DNA of 64,000 bases, from positions 14,378,261-14,442,260 of the forward strand of contig OY741267.1 of assembly GCA_963514095.1 (NCBI GenBank), in the 5' to 3' direction. This DNA comes from Eutrigla gurnardus (taxonomy: Eukaryota; Chordata; Actinopteri; Perciformes; Triglidae). Shown here one piece after another: positions 1 to 9,664 of the stretch (position 1 is its first letter; the number at the start of each line of letters is the position of its first letter). Under the pieces are notes generated by a model that saw only the letters and a list, made by a program, of their open reading frames with translations, was not told the DNA's origin and did no database searches. A program made the translations under genes and the position numbers.

Positions 1-170
1 TTCCTAAATCTCAGTTATCCTTAAGTATCACAATGTACTCTCTCTTGTATCCATTTTCTTTTAATTTTATGTTGCTTTCATCATTGATCACTTTTTGCTG
101 CTTCAATCATCAGTGTCCTTAAATATGAAATTGTCTTTTTATTAACATAATTTTAGGATGCCAATGGACT
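1..170 (+). other. SLC6-array 3'-flank homology at the left edge
   Basis: This noncoding stretch resembles the sequence downstream of the copy A terminal exon (about 21500-21561 continuing at 22655-22750). Shared words include 'ctcagttat', 'cttgtatcc' and 'atcatcagtgtcct', in the same order. In the downstream copy a hAT element interrupts the block. The simplest reading is that another SLC6 copy ends just left of the window. This was compared by eye only. Confidence 0.5.
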
Positions 171-907
171 GGAAACATAAAGAAGCCTGCTTGGTTAAGG
201 CCTGGGTGGTGGCAATGGTTGCTGATGCTTCCTCTTTGGACTGAATACATGCATTGATGGTGCAGATGGACCTAGCCAGAGACTGCAGGGTGGGGATCAA
301 GTTGTTGTTTGCATTAGAGGTGCCTGGAGTGAAGGACTATAAGAAGCGATGTTCCTTCTCTTCATCTGAGGAGCTTGGGAAAAGCCACATTTCTTGGACC
401 TTTCACGCCCAGGTACCTAGGAAAGAGGGCGACCTGGAGCTGGAATGATGCTGCGCTCTTGAAGCTGAGACACCAGGGTACCTAGCTTGTCTGAGGGGGA
501 GCCACTGCCCAAAGTGAGTGCTCCTGCAATGCCCCCCAGATGATGTATGTTCCGGCAGAACAATTATGCTGAGGTCGGGCTCTTCTGGGAAAAGATCAAA
601 GTCAGATTCTGATTGTCTTAAAGGAGTCATAACCTGGTTTTATACGTATCCAGCCCCCCTTGGATCGCTTTGGATCAATTCGTAAAACTTATTAGAAAAA
701 AAAAAAAAAAATTTAATCAAACATTGAGCTTGTTCTGACCCTTTTTCGTACCGCGATTTTATCACGCGAGATTACGCGCAAGGTTTTGACTGGTCCGGAT
801 GTGCATTGTATAATATGTAATGAGGCGCGCGTTGATTCGCCGCAGGAAGGACAGAGCCGGGGGGGCTTGCCTGCATGCAGACTCCAAAACATAAACAGTC
901 CCCTGTC
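171..907. other. Unassigned noncoding region
   Basis: I recognise no gene here. A minus-strand open frame of 75 codons (403-630) has no family I can name and no convincing splice context. An A-run near 695-710 is followed by a CpG-rich tract (about 740-860), unlike the AT-rich surroundings, which suggests the edge of an inserted element. Confidence 0.4.
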
Positions 908-1035
908 ATGGCGCACACACTAAATGACGAACCTTACGGAATTCAGGCATTTATGTACGAACCAGAGTCGGAACCCGAACCGGAGAGTGAAGAGCCAGAG
1001 ACGGTTGAAGAGACACGTTTACAGCAGGACGTCAG
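908..1035 (+). CDS. Possible first exon of a transposon-associated acidic protein
   Basis: An ATG opens 42 codons that end at a GT donor after 'gacgtcag'. The predicted peptide carries an aromatic residue followed by FMYEPE and a run of Glu/Pro/Ser. This recalls the N-terminus of the P2X7-like-domain proteins that are scattered through fish genomes with mobile elements. The diagnostic Cys/His-rich part expected in a later exon is not visible downstream, so at best this is an orphan exon. The resemblance is from memory. Confidence 0.25.
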
Positions 1036-1674
1036 GTAGCGGACGGGGGGGGGGGTTGGGTGGTGAAAGAGGGGTGGGCTTATGCAAGTAGCCTCCACGG
1101 TGACGTCACCGTAGGCGCAGAATCAAAATCTCGTGATTTAGGAATGCACACCCTTGTTTGCTATTCCTGTTCGGAAAAAGAGCAGAAGCGAAAAAACGGC
1201 GCCACTTTCAAACTCCAGCCTTTCAGGCAAGTTTCAACTGAGGTCAAACACAGATATGCATGTTTTAACAAGAGAAATTGCGATTTCCTGGTGATGACTC
1301 CTTTAAAAATTGACAACAAGATGCCAAAAAAAGTCCGAAAATGTTTTTCCATTTCCTTGGGTTTGAACTGCAGTATCAATCGACGTCAGCAGAAAGAACC
1401 GTTTTAAACTTGACTGTGTGATATGTGGGATGTTCCTGAAATTAGAATAACATGAGACTGCTTTATCATTTTCCCTGGTGTTTCTTAAACTCTACCCTGC
1501 TGAACGGAGCATTACTCTTTTGAACTTTTATGATGAATGTCAAATAATTGATTTCATTGATGAAATTTAATCAGTGATATCAGTTACTGAATCTACTTGG
1601 TCACATGTAATCCTATAATTCATGCATTGTTCATTCATTTATTTATCCTTTATTCACACTATTCATTTTACTCC
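1036..1674. other. Noncoding region with no recognised feature
   Basis: A G-run lies at 1045-1055. A 115-codon open frame (1060-1407) is antisense to another open frame and has no domain I can identify. The rest is AT-rich and shows no gene. Confidence 0.4.
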
Positions 1675-1746
1675 TTTATAAATGCTTGTATTATCAGGTC
1701 AACACTTGTCAACACTTGTTGACCTGATAATACAAGCATTTATAAA
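1675..1746. repeat. Perfect 30-bp inverted repeat (hairpin)
   Basis: Arm 1 (1675-1704) and arm 2 (1717-1746) are exact reverse complements, separated by 12 bases. The centre also contains a short direct repeat (tcaacacttg twice). A snap-back transposon end, a small MITE or a transcribed hairpin would all fit. There are no flanking duplications that I can define. Confidence 0.85.
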
Positions 1747-2080
1747 AATTCAGCAAAACTATTTCATACTCTCGCGTGAAACTCGCGTGACGGCAAGAGC
1801 TAGGTAAACACGGAAGTGGCGTCGGCGAGCGCTAGCATTAGCAGTAGAGGATAGAAGCTATCAGGAATTTCTGAGGGGTGGCAACATATGGCAGACGTGT
1901 ATATATACTGAATTTACTCACAGTTATCACAGTTTGATGAGAAATAGTATGTACACACTACATAAGGGCACAGGCTGCCATTTACATTACATTTATGCTC
2001 TCCCTCCTCCATATCTTGACCGCTGTGGTGTTCTCCCACCTCCTCCTGTCCCTGGTCACCTTGGCCTTGTATTCTATCTC

Positions 2081-3551
2081 CAGTGTTTCCCCCACGTTCA
2101 CACAGCAGCGGCGCGCCGCCGCTGCTGAATTTTCTCCGCCGCTGCAATAAAACATTTTTTTTTTACGTAGCTCCTTTTAGAAAATGTACAGCGCGTAACG
2201 TCAATTGCGCAGCACGCGGCACATCGTCACGTAACCAACATCAAAGAAGAAAAATACACAGCGAGTGTGGCAGTTGTTGGCAGTAGGCTACCCTACACGG
2301 TTGCAAAGTTACATTGATTCTAGCAGTAGCGAGTGAAGCGGAAGATCGAAGAAAGAAGGAAAGAGTGAGACAGACAGAGAGAGAGAGAGAGAAAGTAAGT
2401 TGCTAAAATGTGTCGCTACATGACCACCAGTGTTAAAAACCCTCTGAGCCCAATCATTTTATTGTATCTATAAACCGCAACCTCCGTGCCGTTTTTCCTC
2501 TAGTATTGTGTGTGTGTGTGTAGGCCTATGTGTGTGTGTGCGTGTTGTCGCTCTTTTTGGGATCACTCATAGCCTTTACAGGAGCTTATATCCAGTCAGG
2601 AATTTATAGCCTAGGTATTTTCGGGAACTTTGAAAAATGAATCCATACTGTTAGATCCGATGTTGTTCTTTATTGCCATATAAAATCCGTTTTCATCGCG
2701 TATTTTAGTTAGGGATTTATGCTAATCGCCTGTAAGCATGTGGTCATTAGCATAAATGCAGGGAAAAAACCTAAGGACTTCTTAAAAGATCATGAATAGT
2801 TTCTATTATGTATAACTTATATTTATTTTATAATTTTCTCATCACTTTTTGACTCCCAAGACTAAGAAGAAGTGTTTTAAGCAATAACAAGCTTAATCAA
2901 TTTGCCTTTTTTGTGTCATATCAATAAATAATTGTGAGATATTATTTGCTTTTTTTTTTTTTACTGTCTAATTGATAATTTCCTACATTCAAACGACATC
3001 ACTGCAGCACACATATTCTGATAGTCCAGGTTGTGACCCAAATAAATGATAGCTTGACAGCTATGCATTATAAGGGTGATGAATGCAATCTTAATAAGAG
3101 AATAAATCCAGGCGAACCAAAACATCTCAAAAATGGCTTAGGGCTCAGAGGTTAAAAGGCTGGTACAAGCTCTTAAGGGATGCACTGTGCACAATGTATA
3201 TATGTAACATAGTTAAATAATATATATTACATTTGCAGATGAGTAAATTGTGCAAATTATATTTGCGTTGTGGCATTTTTTTGTTAAATATTACTATACA
3301 AAAATATAAAAATCTGTAAATGAAGACACAAAAGGCAAAGTTACAACACCAATAATCCCATCTACAGTAATACACAGGACTGTTTGAATAGGATTTAAGT
3401 GCATATTCTCCTCTCAAAGTGCACCAGATTCATGCATTCCAATGTAAAGGGTACAAAAAAATTTCGGCCAGGGGGGGCATGCCCCCGGACCCCCCTAGAG
3501 GGTTCGGGGACCACACCACCGCTGCTGAAAAGAATCCTGCGGGAAACACTG
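2081..3551. mobile_element. hAT-type nonautonomous DNA transposon
   Basis: The ends are inverted: CAGTGTTTCCC at the left and GGGAAACACTG at the right, typical of hAT elements. Both subterminal regions carry CCGCTGCTG-type triplets. The outer flanks share 'atctc' (5 bp) rather than a clear 8-bp duplication. About 1.47 kb lies between the ends and contains no transposase frame, so it would depend on a helper. AT-rich sequence fills most of 2400-3400. Confidence 0.65.
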
Positions 3552-3569
3552 ATCTCTGTCACCTTTCTG

Positions 3570-3786
3570 TTGCCCTTCTCTCTCTCCTTCCACCTCGTAT
3601 TTGTCTTCTCTCTCTCCTTCCACCTCTTTTCTCTCTCCTTCCACCTTGTCCTTCTCTTCTCTCTCTCCTTCCACCTTGTATTCGTCTTCTCTCTCTCCTT
3701 CCACCTTGTCCTTCTCTTCTCTCTCTCCTTCCACCTCTTCTCTTTCCTCCCACCTCTTTTCTCTCTCCTTCCACCTCATCTCCTCC
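3570..3786. repeat. CT-rich minisatellite
   Basis: Units of about 18-28 bp built on 'ctctctccttccacct' recur about nine times with spacers such as cgtatttgtctt and tgtccttctctt. All reading frames stay open across it because of composition, so the long predicted peptides here are not genes. Confidence 0.9.
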
Positions 3787-4111
3787 ATCTACCTTGCTCA
3801 GCTCATTTTCTATTTTTCTCTCCTTTCTATTTGGTGAGAAAAAACTAAATATGCTACCTTTCCTCTTCATTTCTGTAAGATTCAAAGTAACTTTAGTACA
3901 ATGTTTTCCTTGACAGATGTTGAATCAATATTAGCTTTCTTAGCCTACTTTACACAGAACTAACGTTCTTCAACCTGATTTTAATCATCTCAAAATCAGC
4001 ATCGCAACTATACTAGCACTGTGCTTTCATTATTATTTCATTTTGCGATAGATAGTTAATCAGTTTTTTACCTCTTTCCTCCCGTGCCTCCTTTCCTTGC
4101 GACTCCTGGCT

Positions 4112-4666
4112 CCAGGTACGTGTCCACAGTGGCGATTTTAAACGCGAGTGGACGCGCCGCTTCCCAGTATTGCACGCTTGGTGGGCTGCCACTAGAGGAT
4201 GATTGACAGGTGCTCTCCTTCATACAATCACGCGTACACTTCATGGCTGCACCTGATTGGACGAACGCTTTCACAGCTGTCCTCTCTGCTCCGGAGTTCA
4301 CGCATACCAACATGGCGGCTCGTTTGGAAACTCTCTTATTTTACGAAAATAGTTCACCGAAAGGTGTTTCTGAAAACATTTTAAGCGAGAAATAAGCTAT
4401 GCAGTTGCTGAATCTGTCTTTATTTTAGATCCACAACATTCAGTTTAGAAGATTTTCGCGAGTGTTTGCGAGGCGGCGAGTCGAGCCCGGCGCCTCTGAT
4501 TAGCATAACGTAGATTCAACTTCAACTTTATGCAAATGAGGAGTGGCCAACTCGCGCGCCGTCTCTCGACATTCGCCGCGACGCTACCAGAATGCATTGC
4601 ACGGCTTTTCACATAGACAATGAATGGGACGAGGGGAAACACCGCTGCCTGTGGACACGTACCTGG
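4112..4666. mobile_element. Short element with terminal inverted repeats
   Basis: CCAGGTACGTGTCCACAG at 4112-4129 is repeated in inverse at 4649-4666. The 555-bp body is CpG-rich and noncoding. I see no clear target duplication, so the superfamily is unassigned. Confidence 0.6.
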
Positions 4667-4794
4667 CGAATCGTGCCACTAAATTTTTCAAACAAAGCAG
4701 CGTCTTGCTGCTCTGACGTAATCTCGTGCTGTATTCACTGCAGTCGGACATTGGAAATTCGCTCTCGTAAATGTCAAATTGGACATAACTTTTC

Positions 4795-4895
4795 TTTGAA
4801 TTCGTTGCTGCCAACTGGGGTGGCAGCAGGGGTGGCAAGGCTTTCTTTTAGGGTGGCATTTGCCACCCTATGCCACCCCGGTAGATCCGCCCCTG
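4795..4895. mobile_element. Terminal fragment of a hAT-like transposon
   Basis: A cluster of 'ggtggca'/'tgccacc' inverted words ends in GATCCGCCCCTG. Read outward, this is the CAGGGGCGGATC type of terminus seen in fish hAT elements. No matching opposite end was found nearby. Confidence 0.5.
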
Positions 4896-4956
4896 AAGCC
4901 AGGTTAACGTTGTCGTGTGTTACGCCGTTCACGGGATATGAGGCCAGACCAGAACC

Positions 4957-5181
4957 GTGAATGTCGAATCATCGAGAAAATGGCAGAAAAGACCAGAGCA
5001 AAAATTATTGATGGAACTGTACGAGGAGTACAAACCCATCATAACCAAAAAAGGGAATACTGTAGTGATAAATAAAAATTGCGAGGCTGCTTGGGCAAGA
5101 ATTGCCGAGCGATTAAATATGGAAGTACCGTTAAGAGTAACATGTTCTAATATAACACTGACTACGACTTCTCGAACGTGA
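4957..5181 (+). pseudogene. MYB/SANT-like DNA-binding exon (Harbinger-type accessory protein)
   Basis: The frame encodes a short basic and aromatic helix-turn-helix pattern: W..RPEQKLLMELYEEYKPII, then INKNCEAAWARIAERLN. This matches the MYB/SANT-like domain that PIF/Harbinger transposons encode beside their transposase. There is no in-frame ATG at the start, and the frame ends at TGA about 30 codons after the domain. No DDE transposase frame is nearby, so this looks like an orphan exon or remnant. Confidence 0.5.
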
Positions 5182-5186
5182 GGAAA

Positions 5187-5250
5187 GTGTAGAGGTAATG
5201 CGCCGGCTTTGCATGCGGCCAGCCAGGGTTCAATTCCCGACTATGGAAGT
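5187..5250 (+). repeat. tRNA-like SINE head
   Basis: A tRNA-like stretch has an A-box-like segment (tagaggtaatgcg), a loop with TGC and a good B-box (GGTTCAATTCC). The acceptor arms do not pair, and a CT microsatellite with a T-run follows. It therefore looks like a SINE head rather than a functional tRNA. Confidence 0.45.
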
Positions 5251-5639
5251 TTGAGAAACTTCTTTCATTGGCCGGAACTCTCTCTCTCTCTCTCTCTTTT
5301 TTTTAGATAAGCCTAGTAAATGCATCTACATTGACCAACTCATTTATCTCAACAATTCCATGAACACATTCAATGAACCTATTAATGAACTCACCTGAAA
5401 GGAATTTATGTGGCGGAAAATTGCATGCAGCAATGCCTTTGTCATTGGGATCTATAACATGCTATTAATAATAACATCTTTATGCCTATCATGTTTTTGC
5501 AAGTTATATTTGGGTTCTGGGGAAATTGTATGACATATTTATCATAGTTAAGGTAAAATGTTGGTCTAATTCTCTGATCTAAAGACAATTATACAGGCAA
5601 AAAAATTATGTTAATGTAATTATGTGCCACCTCACTGGC
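5251..5639. other. AT-rich noncoding region
   Basis: A (CT)n/T-run at about 5279-5304 is followed by AT-rich sequence in which I see no gene or repeat structure. Confidence 0.4.
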
Positions 5640-6062
5640 ACATAACACAATTCCATCAACTCTGCCGGCTTGCTTTCTCTAGCTCCGACAATTCAAAAAG
5701 TGCCAAAAGGAATGCTTTGAGTGTGTTCCAACAGCACCATCGCCCTGACTGTCGTAAAGGCATCTGGAACAAAGGGGCCAAGAGCAGCTCCTGAAAAACA
5801 ACCCCACACTATAATCCCCCTCCACCAAACTTTACATGTGGCACAATGCAGTCAGACAAGTACCATTCTCATGGCAACCGCCAAACCCAGACTCGTCCAT
5901 CAGATTGCCAGATGGAGAAGCGTGATTCTTCGTGTTTTACACCCCTGCATCTGACACTTTGCATTGCACTTGCTGAAGTAAGCCTTGGATGCACCTACTC
6001 GGCCATGGAAACCCATTCCATGAAGCTCTCTACGCACTGTTTTTGAGCTAATCTGAAAGCCA
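5640..6062 (-). mobile_element. Tc1-like transposon remnant
   Basis: The reverse complement of 5940-6062 matches 27236-27350 almost base for base (for example 'cttcatggaatgggtttcc' and 'ccatggccgag'). That second copy lies inside a Tc1-like element with clear ends. The transposase frame here is broken by several stops. The terminal repeats are not recognisable, so the borders are approximate. Confidence 0.6.
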
Positions 6063-6089
6063 CATGAAGTTTGAATGTTCTGCTTCTAC

Positions 6090-6245
6090 CCTGAGGCTTC
6101 TTTTCAATTGGGTTTGGCAATCCAATCTTATCCATGTCGCGCTTCATTTACCCTCATTTGCGAACAAGATCCAGAGATACACAAACTCCTTCACTTGGGG
6201 CAGAAGGTTCCCAACCCAGAGAACGCAATCCATCAATCATCATAC
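6090..6245 (-). mobile_element. LINE reverse-transcriptase fragment (C-terminal part)
   Basis: On the minus strand the sequence encodes a decayed PQVKEFVYLWILFANEGK-like stretch. This is the conserved block near the end of non-LTR reverse transcriptases in which an F-K-Y-L-G core is followed by F-T-x-E-G-K. Frames are interrupted. It is probably the same LINE type as the fragment at 27576-27776. Confidence 0.5.
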
Positions 6246-6392
6246 CTGATGCGTTCATTATGTTGAAGTACTGAAGGCTTTATTTCATTAACTGGCTAGG
6301 AGTCTGCTCAATAACAGCTAACTAAGATATGTCGAGCTAAATGTGGAAAAATAATTACAGTAAATATAAAACATCTATATAGTTAACACTAC
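6246..6392 (+). repeat. Segment shared with SLC6 copy B intron 4
   Basis: This stretch matches 27805-27925 ('tgttgaag', 'atttcatt.actggc', 'aatataaaacacctatatag' with changes). The Gypsy element at 6393 therefore landed in a duplicated piece of SLC6 intron. Confidence 0.55.
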
Positions 6393-6805
6393 TGTCACGT
6401 TCCTTAATCAGGGAACCAGACAAAAAAGGTGGAGACCACACCAGACATATACTTTTTAAACAAAGAAGTTTATTAAACAACTCAAAAAGAAAAGGAATCA
6501 GTAATCGATAGTGTTTTATGGATGCGTGTCTGTAAGTGAGGTGGCTGAATGTGTATGTATGGGTGTGTGGATGCAAAAACCTATAATTAACCCAAAATAA
6601 TCCATTACCCAGAACACCAGGACCCAAACAGTCCCCACACCATGTGCGAGATCCAAACCAGACCAAAGGCAGAGAGAGACTGCGTAGCCGGAGCAGAGTA
6701 CTTCTGCTCAGGCCTAGTGGCCACACCCACACCTTGCCAGGTGCCAGCCATTCAGCCTGATGAGCAGGCAGCACCAGGACTGGGAGGAATCTCCTCCCTC
6801 CGTCA
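6393..6805 (-). repeat. 3' LTR of the Gmr1-like element
   Basis: A 413-bp LTR bounded by TG...CA on either strand (plus-strand ends tgtcacgttcc and ctccgtca). A T-rich/A-rich signal area near 6440-6495 and GT-rich words follow. It matches the right LTR throughout the parts I compared. Confidence 0.9.
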
Positions 6806-6815
6806 AACCCCCCCG
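6806..6815 (-). other. Polypurine tract
   Basis: Immediately inside the 3' LTR the minus strand reads a G-run ending in GGTT. This is the expected priming site for plus-strand DNA synthesis. Confidence 0.65.
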
Positions 6816-6945
6816 AATAAGACAGAGGTACCAACTCTGACCTGATACAAAAAAAAAACAAATCAAAAACACCAAACACACATTACTCCTGTCATAACTA
6901 GACTAGTCAACTGGAACATCATATTATAAACTGTCTAAAGAAACA

Positions 6946-8628
6946 TCACAGGTCACACAGAAAATCCCCTCTCCCCCCATTATCCCACCAACACTCCCCC
7001 CTTCCCATGACCCAGCAACTTTGGATCCAAAAGAAGCATCTTTTAAGAGAACATGGAAATGGGACCGTGGCCTGAAAACAGGAGGAGAGGAACACAGACA
7101 CAGGCACATAAGTATCTGCCACCCTATTGTCTCTACCCTTAATGTGACGGATATCTAAATGATATGGCTGCAAAAATAATGCCCACCGCATCAACCTTTG
7201 ATTAGGATTCTGCAATGACCGCAAAAACGTCAAAGGGTTGTGGTCAGTATAGACAATCAACTGGGAACTTGCCCCTATATAAACATCAAAATGCTGCAGT
7301 GCTAGAACCAAAGCCAATGCTTCTTTCTCTATAACTGAGTAGTGACGCTGGTACCCTTTAAACTTCTTAGAGAAGTAACTGACTGGGTTTTCAACCCCCT
7401 TCTCATCCACCTGCAGTAGCACAGCACCAGCCCCCGCATCACTGGCATCCACCTGTAACATGAAGGGACGGTCCAGCCGGGGAGCTGCAAGCACAGGAGC
7501 CGATGACAACAGTTCTTTCAACTGTGTGAAAGCCTGTTGACAGATGGGAGACCAGACATATTTAACATCATCTTTCAACAAATCAGTCAGAGGAGCACTC
7601 ACTGAAGCAAAATTGGGACAAAATCCCCTATAATAACCCGCCATTCCTAGGAAACGTAACAATTCCCGCTTTGTGGTTGGAACAGGGAACTCCCTTATAG
7701 CTCTGACCTTTTCCTGAATTGTACGCACTTCTCCTTGCCCAACCACCCTCTCCAAATAGGTCACAGTGGCTTTGGCAAATTCGCATTTTGCCAGATTGAC
7801 CGTCAGTTGGGCCCAAAGAAGCCTGTCGAACAAAGCCTTTACACGCACTAAATGGTCTTCCCATGTATCACTAAATATGACCACATCATCCAAATAGACT
7901 GCACAACCTTCCAGACCCCGAACCACCTTATTCATTAATCTTTGAAAGGTGGCTGGAGCGTTGCGCAGCCCAAATGGCATAACTGTGTATGAATACAAAC
8001 CAGATGGAGTTACAAATGAACAGATTTCCCGTGCTCTGGCAGAGAGCGGAACCTGCCAGTATCCTTTAAGAAGATCAAACTTACTAACGTACTTGGCAGA
8101 CCCCACCAGATCTATACAGTCATCCATCCGGGGCAGAGGGAAGGAATCAGGTTTCGTTACATTATTAACCTTCCTAAAGTCAGTGCATGGCCTAAATGTA
8201 GAATCAGGCTTTCGGACCAGGATACAGGGAGATGACCAGCTGGAGGTGGAAGGTACAGCAAGACCGTTTTCAAGCATATAATCTACCTCTGAATCCAGTA
8301 TCTGTCGCTTTTCAGGATTAACCCGATAGAACCGTTGAGTGATGGGCTTTGCCTCCCCCACATCCACATCATGCTCTATTAAGTTGGTACTGGTAGGGGT
8401 ATCAGAGAACAGACCTGGATATGCTTGAATAATCTCAACTACTTGTTTTTGTTTAGTCTTATCCAGTTGTCCAAGCAGTGAATCTAACCTGGTCAAAGTT
8501 TCAGAATTTTTTAGCCGAGGTTGTAACACCGCATCACCATACATCTCTTCCTCCAGTCCAGTACCAGCCACCAAAACAGGACTACCTTGAACAATATCAT
8601 TATCACATGCAAAATATGGTTTCAGCAA
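6946..8628 (-). CDS. Reverse transcriptase-RNase H of the Gmr1-like element
   Basis: About 560 residues. The RT core has the RPCTDFRKVN block near residue 140 and the catalytic VYLDDVVIFS motif near residue 243 (plus-strand about 7870-7905). RNase H follows, with LQVDASDAGAGAVL near residue 390 and TDHNPLTFL near 460. It copies element RNA into DNA in the virus-like particle. The frame is separate from the integrase frame upstream: homology to the junction segment continues across a short overlap (8603-8628) but in another register, so a small indel or recoding lies near 8610-8660. The first Met is therefore unlikely to be a true start. The C-terminus appears to end in noncoding sequence after the RNase H domain. 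Confidence 0.85.
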   Translation of the reverse strand: MLKPYFACDNDIVQGSPVLVAGTGLEEEMYGDAVLQPRLKNSETLTRLDSLLGQLDKTKQKQVVEIIQAYPGLFSDTPTSTNLIEHDVDVGEAKPITQRFYRVNPEKRQILDSEVDYMLENGLAVPSTSSWSSPCILVRKPDSTFRPCTDFRKVNNVTKPDSFPLPRMDDCIDLVGSAKYVSKFDLLKGYWQVPLSARAREICSFVTPSGLYSYTVMPFGLRNAPATFQRLMNKVVRGLEGCAVYLDDVVIFSDTWEDHLVRVKALFDRLLWAQLTVNLAKCEFAKATVTYLERVVGQGEVRTIQEKVRAIREFPVPTTKRELLRFLGMAGYYRGFCPNFASVSAPLTDLLKDDVKYVWSPICQQAFTQLKELLSSAPVLAAPRLDRPFMLQVDASDAGAGAVLLQVDEKGVENPVSYFSKKFKGYQRHYSVIEKEALALVLALQHFDVYIGASSQLIVYTDHNPLTFLRSLQNPNQRLMRWALFLQPYHLDIRHIKGRDNRVADTYVPVSVFLSSCFQATVPFPCSLKRCFFWIQSCWVMGRGECWWDNGGRGDFLCDL

Positions 8629-9664
8629 ATTTACATGACAAACCTTGACTGACTCTCTTATTTGGCATCTCGATCAGGTAGTTTTGTTCTGAAACCCGAC
8701 GGACAACATTACAAGGACCAAAGAACGTAGCCTGGAAAGGAGATTCAATCATCGGCTGCAAAACCAATACCCGGTCACGGTGCTCCACTTTTCGGTCAAA
8801 CAACCGTTTCATTTTCTTTTGAGCCATTTGCAAGTTTTGCTTAGCCAATTCCCCAGCTTCATAAAGCCTGTGTCTGAACCCATTTACATAAGAAATTAGA
8901 TTTTTCGGGGGATCAGAGGTGACCCACTGATCCCGTATCACAGACAAAGGACCACGAACAGTATGAGCAAAGACAAGCTCGTTGGGACTAAATCCTGTAC
9001 TCTCTTGCACAACCTCTCTGGCTGCCAACAAAAGCCATGGCAGACCCTCTTGCCAATCTGCTTTTAACTCAGTGCAATAGGCCCGCAGCAATGATTTCAA
9101 ATGCTGATGAAAACGTTCAAGTGCCCCTTGACTTTGTGGATGGTACGCTGAGGACATATTATGGGTCACCTTAAGTTGTTTAAGCACCTGGGAGAACAGC
9201 CGAGAAGTAAAATTTGATCCTTGATCTGTTTGTATAACTTTTGGAATTCCAAACACAGATATAAACTCACTGATAGCCTTCACCACAGACTTTGTAGTGA
9301 TTGACCGCAACGGATTTGCAGCCGGATATCTGGTGGACTGACACATTATTGTTAGCAAATAAGAGCAACCAGATTTGGACTGAGGAAGAGGTCCTACACA
9401 GTCCACTATCAAATGATCAAAAGGTTGACTCACTGCAGGAATTGGACACAAAGGCGCTGGTTTCAAAGACTGATTTGGTTTACTGGTAACCTGACAAGTA
9501 TGACATGTCTTGATATATTTGGAGACATCACGTTTCACATGGGGCCAGAAAAAATGCTGTAGCACCCGATGGTAAGTCTTTTTGACCCCCATATGACCTG
9601 CGATATTATCATGTGCTGTCTGAATCACTGATGTTCGAAATTTTACAGGTATTACCACTTGCAC
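8603..9664 (-). CDS. Integrase of the Gmr1-like element
   Basis: About 353 residues. An N-terminal zinc-binding segment carries the HHCC pattern (H near residue 24, later CHTC near 58). The catalytic core has Asp in VDCVGP (about 90), Asp in QTDQGSNF (about 147) and Glu in ALERFH (about 183). A C-terminal chromatin/DNA-binding stretch includes the F-G-P-x-x-V-x-R pattern. It inserts element cDNA into chromosomes. It lies between gag-protease and RT, the reverse of standard Gypsy order. The frame overlaps the end of the gag frame by 13 bases in a different register. A run of G bases near 9668 is the likely place of a 1-base loss or slip. Confidence 0.88.
   Translation of the reverse strand: MQVVIPVKFRTSVIQTAHDNIAGHMGVKKTYHRVLQHFFWPHVKRDVSKYIKTCHTCQVTSKPNQSLKPAPLCPIPAVSQPFDHLIVDCVGPLPQSKSGCSYLLTIMCQSTRYPAANPLRSITTKSVVKAISEFISVFGIPKVIQTDQGSNFTSRLFSQVLKQLKVTHNMSSAYHPQSQGALERFHQHLKSLLRAYCTELKADWQEGLPWLLLAAREVVQESTGFSPNELVFAHTVRGPLSVIRDQWVTSDPPKNLISYVNGFRHRLYEAGELAKQNLQMAQKKMKRLFDRKVEHRDRVLVLQPMIESPFQATFFGPCNVVRRVSEQNYLIEMPNKRVSQGLSCKFAETIFCM

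Noticed and set aside
3570..3786. CRISPR-like regular repeat
   Set aside because: Units are 18-28 bp, imperfect, without unique spacers of constant length, in vertebrate DNA: a minisatellite.
3399..3913. Overlapping long frames of 149 and 164 codons, plus antisense frames
   Set aside because: They run through a CT-rich minisatellite whose composition keeps all frames open; no domain, start context or splice pattern.
5187..5250. Functional tRNA-Ala gene
   Set aside because: B-box and TGC loop are present, but the acceptor stem does not pair and a SINE-like tail follows.
8603..9664. Integrase belonging to a separate, second element
   Set aside because: Same strand, overlapping ends with gag and RT frames, one LTR pair with matching target duplication, and the order fits the known Gmr1 pattern.
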